The translations under genes were made by a program, and so were the position numbers. Shown here piece after piece: positions 49,228-51,056 of a stretch of 51,056 bases of DNA. Position 1 is the stretch's first letter, and each line of letters opens with the position of its first letter. The notes under the pieces are model-generated. The model worked only from the letters and a program-made list of their open reading frames with translations. It did not search any database and was not told the origin of the DNA. This DNA is from an uncultured Acidobacteriaceae bacterium (GTDB lineage Bacteria; Acidobacteriota; Terriglobia; Terriglobales; Acidobacteriaceae), in assembly GCA_937879855.1 (NCBI GenBank), contig CALFMO010000046.1, positions 1 to 51,056 on the forward strand, read 5' to 3'.

Positions 49228-50999
49228 TTTCCGTGAACGCCCGCCGCAGCCACCCCGGCTTTCTGCTCGGCGATCCACTTGTCGGTGCGAGCTTCGAGGA
49301 GATCCAGCGGCAGGGTTCCGCCGTCGAGCATTTCGTCGTGGAAGGTGCGGATATCAAACTTTGAGCCCAACCCCTTCTGGGCGCGATCGCGGAGTTCGCG
49401 GATCTTGAGTTGACCAAGCTTGTAGCTGAGGGCTTGCGCCGGCCAAGAGATGTAACGGTCGGTCTCCGACTGAATGGTGGGCTCATCCACGGCGCCGGAC
49501 TTGCGCATAAAGTCTACGACCTGATCGCGGCTCCAGCCTTTGGCGTGGATTCCGGTATCGACCACCAGACGCACGGCGCGGAAGAGTTCGGAGGAGAGGC
49601 GTCCGTAATCCGAGACCGGATCGTTGTAGAAGCCAACTTCTTTGCCGAGCTCCTCGGCGTACAGGGCCCAGCCTTCAACGTAGGCGTTGAAGCCGAGACC
49701 GTGCAGCCGGAACTTCGGCAGCCCGGTGAGCTGCTGCTGTACGGAGAGCTGCATGTGATGGCCGGGAATCCCTTCGTGATAAGCGACAGCCTCGTCGTCG
49801 ATGGTGGTGCGATGGGCGAAGTTGGAAGTTGCGACTACGACACGGCCGGGGCGCTTGCCGTCGGGCGTGCCGGTGACATAGTGAGTGGCAGCGGCCGCCT
49901 GAAATGCAGGAATGGCTTCGACCGTGACTGGCGATTTCGGGAGCAGGGTGAAGAGTTGCGGAAGCTTTGGCTCCATCTGCGCGATGTAGTGCCGGAAATC
50001 GTCGAGAATCTGTTCCGCCGACTTCGGCACATATTTCGGATTGGTCTTAAGCGAGTCGCGGAAGGACGCAAGATCGGCGAAGCCTTCTTTCTTAGCGATG
50101 GCCAGTATTTCGGCCTCGATGCGGTCGATTTCGCGCAGACCCAGCTGATGAATCTCGTCCGGCGTCATGTGCGTGGTGGTCCGGGCATAAATATCGTTCT
50201 CATAGCGCTTCTCGCCGTCGGGCAGAGACGTGATTGAGAGCGTGGTGCGGCCGGCGGGCGCGTATTCCGTGCGCACGAAGGCCGCGAAGGCTTTGTAGGC
50301 TGGAATGACGTCCGTGTTGATGGCGTCGGTGATCTGCTGGGTCAGACGCTTCTGGTCTTCGGGGGAGATGTCGGCGGGATATTTCTGAGTTGGCCGCAGA
50401 AATGGATTGGCTTCAATGATGCCATCGCACTGCGCCGGAATCTTCTCCAGCAGGAAGCGCACCGGCATCAACTTATCTTTGATGCCCGCGCGTAGGACCT
50501 CTGTCGTCTGGCTGAGCACGCGCGGGATCTGGTGAAGACGCGAGATGTAATCCTCGTAGTGCTTCACCGAGTCGAAAGGGACGGACAGCGGCAGGTCGGC
50601 GAGAGCCGTATGAACACCGTTCTGCTGGTTGATCGGCATCTCGTACTCTTTGAGGTCGTAGTCGCCGATGCGCTGCTTCAAGACTCGCACCATCAAGTCG
50701 TGGGAAAGTTGATCCCGGTCGTCGAAGCCGGTGGTTGGAATTGCCTGAAGTCGGTTGAGGAACGCCTGGTCAGTCTTGTGATATTGGACAATGGCAGCGA
50801 GGGAGCGCTCCGCGAGTTTGTCGTTATAGCGGTAGTCGCCGAAGGCGGTGGCGCGTTCGGGAAAATTGCGCAAATCGGATTCGTATTGCTCATCGAACAG
50901 CGCATTCTGGGCGGCGACGCGGTCTTCTACCGGTTTGATGTTTTGCGCGACACAACAAGAGATGGACAGGAAAAGGAACAGACTATGTCGAAGGTGCAT
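49224..50999 (-). CDS. Exported DUF885-family zinc-peptidase-like protein
   Basis: 591 residues from ATG 50999. The N-terminus HLRHSLFLFLSISCCVAQN is a signal peptide, with a possible lipobox-like CC. The family is DUF885, distantly related to M32-type carboxypeptidases. The conserved zinc motif is seen as AVAYHEGIPGHHMQLSVQQ (His-Glu-x3-His type), followed by GFNAYVEGWALYAEEL, which provides the third Glu ligand, and RAVRLVVDTGIHAKGWSRDQ. The C-terminal SWPAQALSYKLGQLKIRELR is also typical. Probably a periplasmic or lipid-anchored peptidase; substrates are unknown. Length is normal for the family (about 570-620). Fifty-seven bases of upstream DNA lie in the window, with no clear promoter. 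Confidence 0.9.
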   Translation of the reverse strand: MHLRHSLFLFLSISCCVAQNIKPVEDRVAAQNALFDEQYESDLRNFPERATAFGDYRYNDKLAERSLAAIVQYHKTDQAFLNRLQAIPTTGFDDRDQLSHDLMVRVLKQRIGDYDLKEYEMPINQQNGVHTALADLPLSVPFDSVKHYEDYISRLHQIPRVLSQTTEVLRAGIKDKLMPVRFLLEKIPAQCDGIIEANPFLRPTQKYPADISPEDQKRLTQQITDAINTDVIPAYKAFAAFVRTEYAPAGRTTLSITSLPDGEKRYENDIYARTTTHMTPDEIHQLGLREIDRIEAEILAIAKKEGFADLASFRDSLKTNPKYVPKSAEQILDDFRHYIAQMEPKLPQLFTLLPKSPVTVEAIPAFQAAAATHYVTGTPDGKRPGRVVVATSNFAHRTTIDDEAVAYHEGIPGHHMQLSVQQQLTGLPKFRLHGLGFNAYVEGWALYAEELGKEVGFYNDPVSDYGRLSSELFRAVRLVVDTGIHAKGWSRDQVVDFMRKSGAVDEPTIQSETDRYISWPAQALSYKLGQLKIRELRDRAQKGLGSKFDIRTFHDEMLDGGTLPLDLLEARTDKWIAEQKAGVAAAGVHGN

Positions 51000-51056
51000 G
51001 GATGTATGCAGGGTATCAGAGGGAAAGAGTGATTGAAAATATGCGTAGCGCCGGCG

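Overview
The window (about 60% GC, no rRNA or tRNA gene recognised) looks like chromosomal DNA of a soil-type Acidobacteriota, perhaps near Korobacteraceae/Sulfotelmatobacter. This placement is an inference. It rests on clear AGGAGG ribosome sites, an EtfAB:menaquinone oxidoreductase, a TonB-type protein, a HoxEFUYH hydrogenase, and many short palindromic intergenic repeats of the kind common in that phylum. I could not run any similarity search.

Layout. 1-1453 (+): the end of a YgcG/TPM-domain gene, a nucleotidyltransferase-like gene with a worn active site, and lemA. 22680-1478 (-): a block about 21 kb long, read leftwards: membrane ETF:menaquinone oxidoreductase, etfB, etfA, acyl-CoA dehydrogenase, a very large polyunsaturated-fatty-acid-synthase-like megasynthase (KS-AT-KS-ACPx4-KR-DH, now split by a frameshift inside the second KS), a single-chain eukaryote-style acyl-CoA carboxylase of about 1,860 residues, and an Sfp-type phosphopantetheinyl transferase. 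22789-24490: a small glycine-rich membrane protein, two broken genes (one a remnant of a RIC/hemerythrin iron-sulfur repair protein) and repeat-rich spacer. 25884-24490 (-): gdhA. 26181-26870 (+): a FitAB/VapBC-type toxin-antitoxin pair with a striking palindromic operator. 37433-26982 (-): hoxE-F-U-Y-H, maturation protease, hypF, hypC, hypD, hypE, with dispersed repeats lodged in most of the gaps. 39904-37588 (-): a double universal-stress protein and a membrane SpoIIE/PP2C phosphatase. 46338-40139 (-): tonB-like, OsmC-like, RsbRD_N-like, CoA-transferase, and a 2-oxoacid:ferredoxin oxidoreductase (ferredoxin, alpha, fused beta-gamma). 50999-46675 (-): a DUF885 zinc-peptidase-like protein, a small membrane protein and a histidine kinase.

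How the parts may fit. In the first large block the carboxylase would supply malonyl-CoA-type extender, the transferase would activate the four ACPs, and the synthase would build a chain. The acyl-CoA dehydrogenase would then oxidise an acyl group and pass electrons through ETF to the membrane quinone pool. No enoyl reductase and no thioesterase are visible. I read this as a candidate undescribed secondary-lipid pathway. All four ACPs carry Thr where the pantetheine-bearing Ser is expected. The second theme is anaerobic or micro-oxic redox: a bidirectional NAD-linked hydrogenase, ferredoxin-reducing 2-oxoacid oxidation coupled to a CoA-transferase, stress proteins, and four GTGA-N6-TCAC palindromes of CRP/FNR type in promoter regions.

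Caveat: three apparent reading-frame breaks lie within 24 kb. They may be genuine decay or single-base errors in the assembly.
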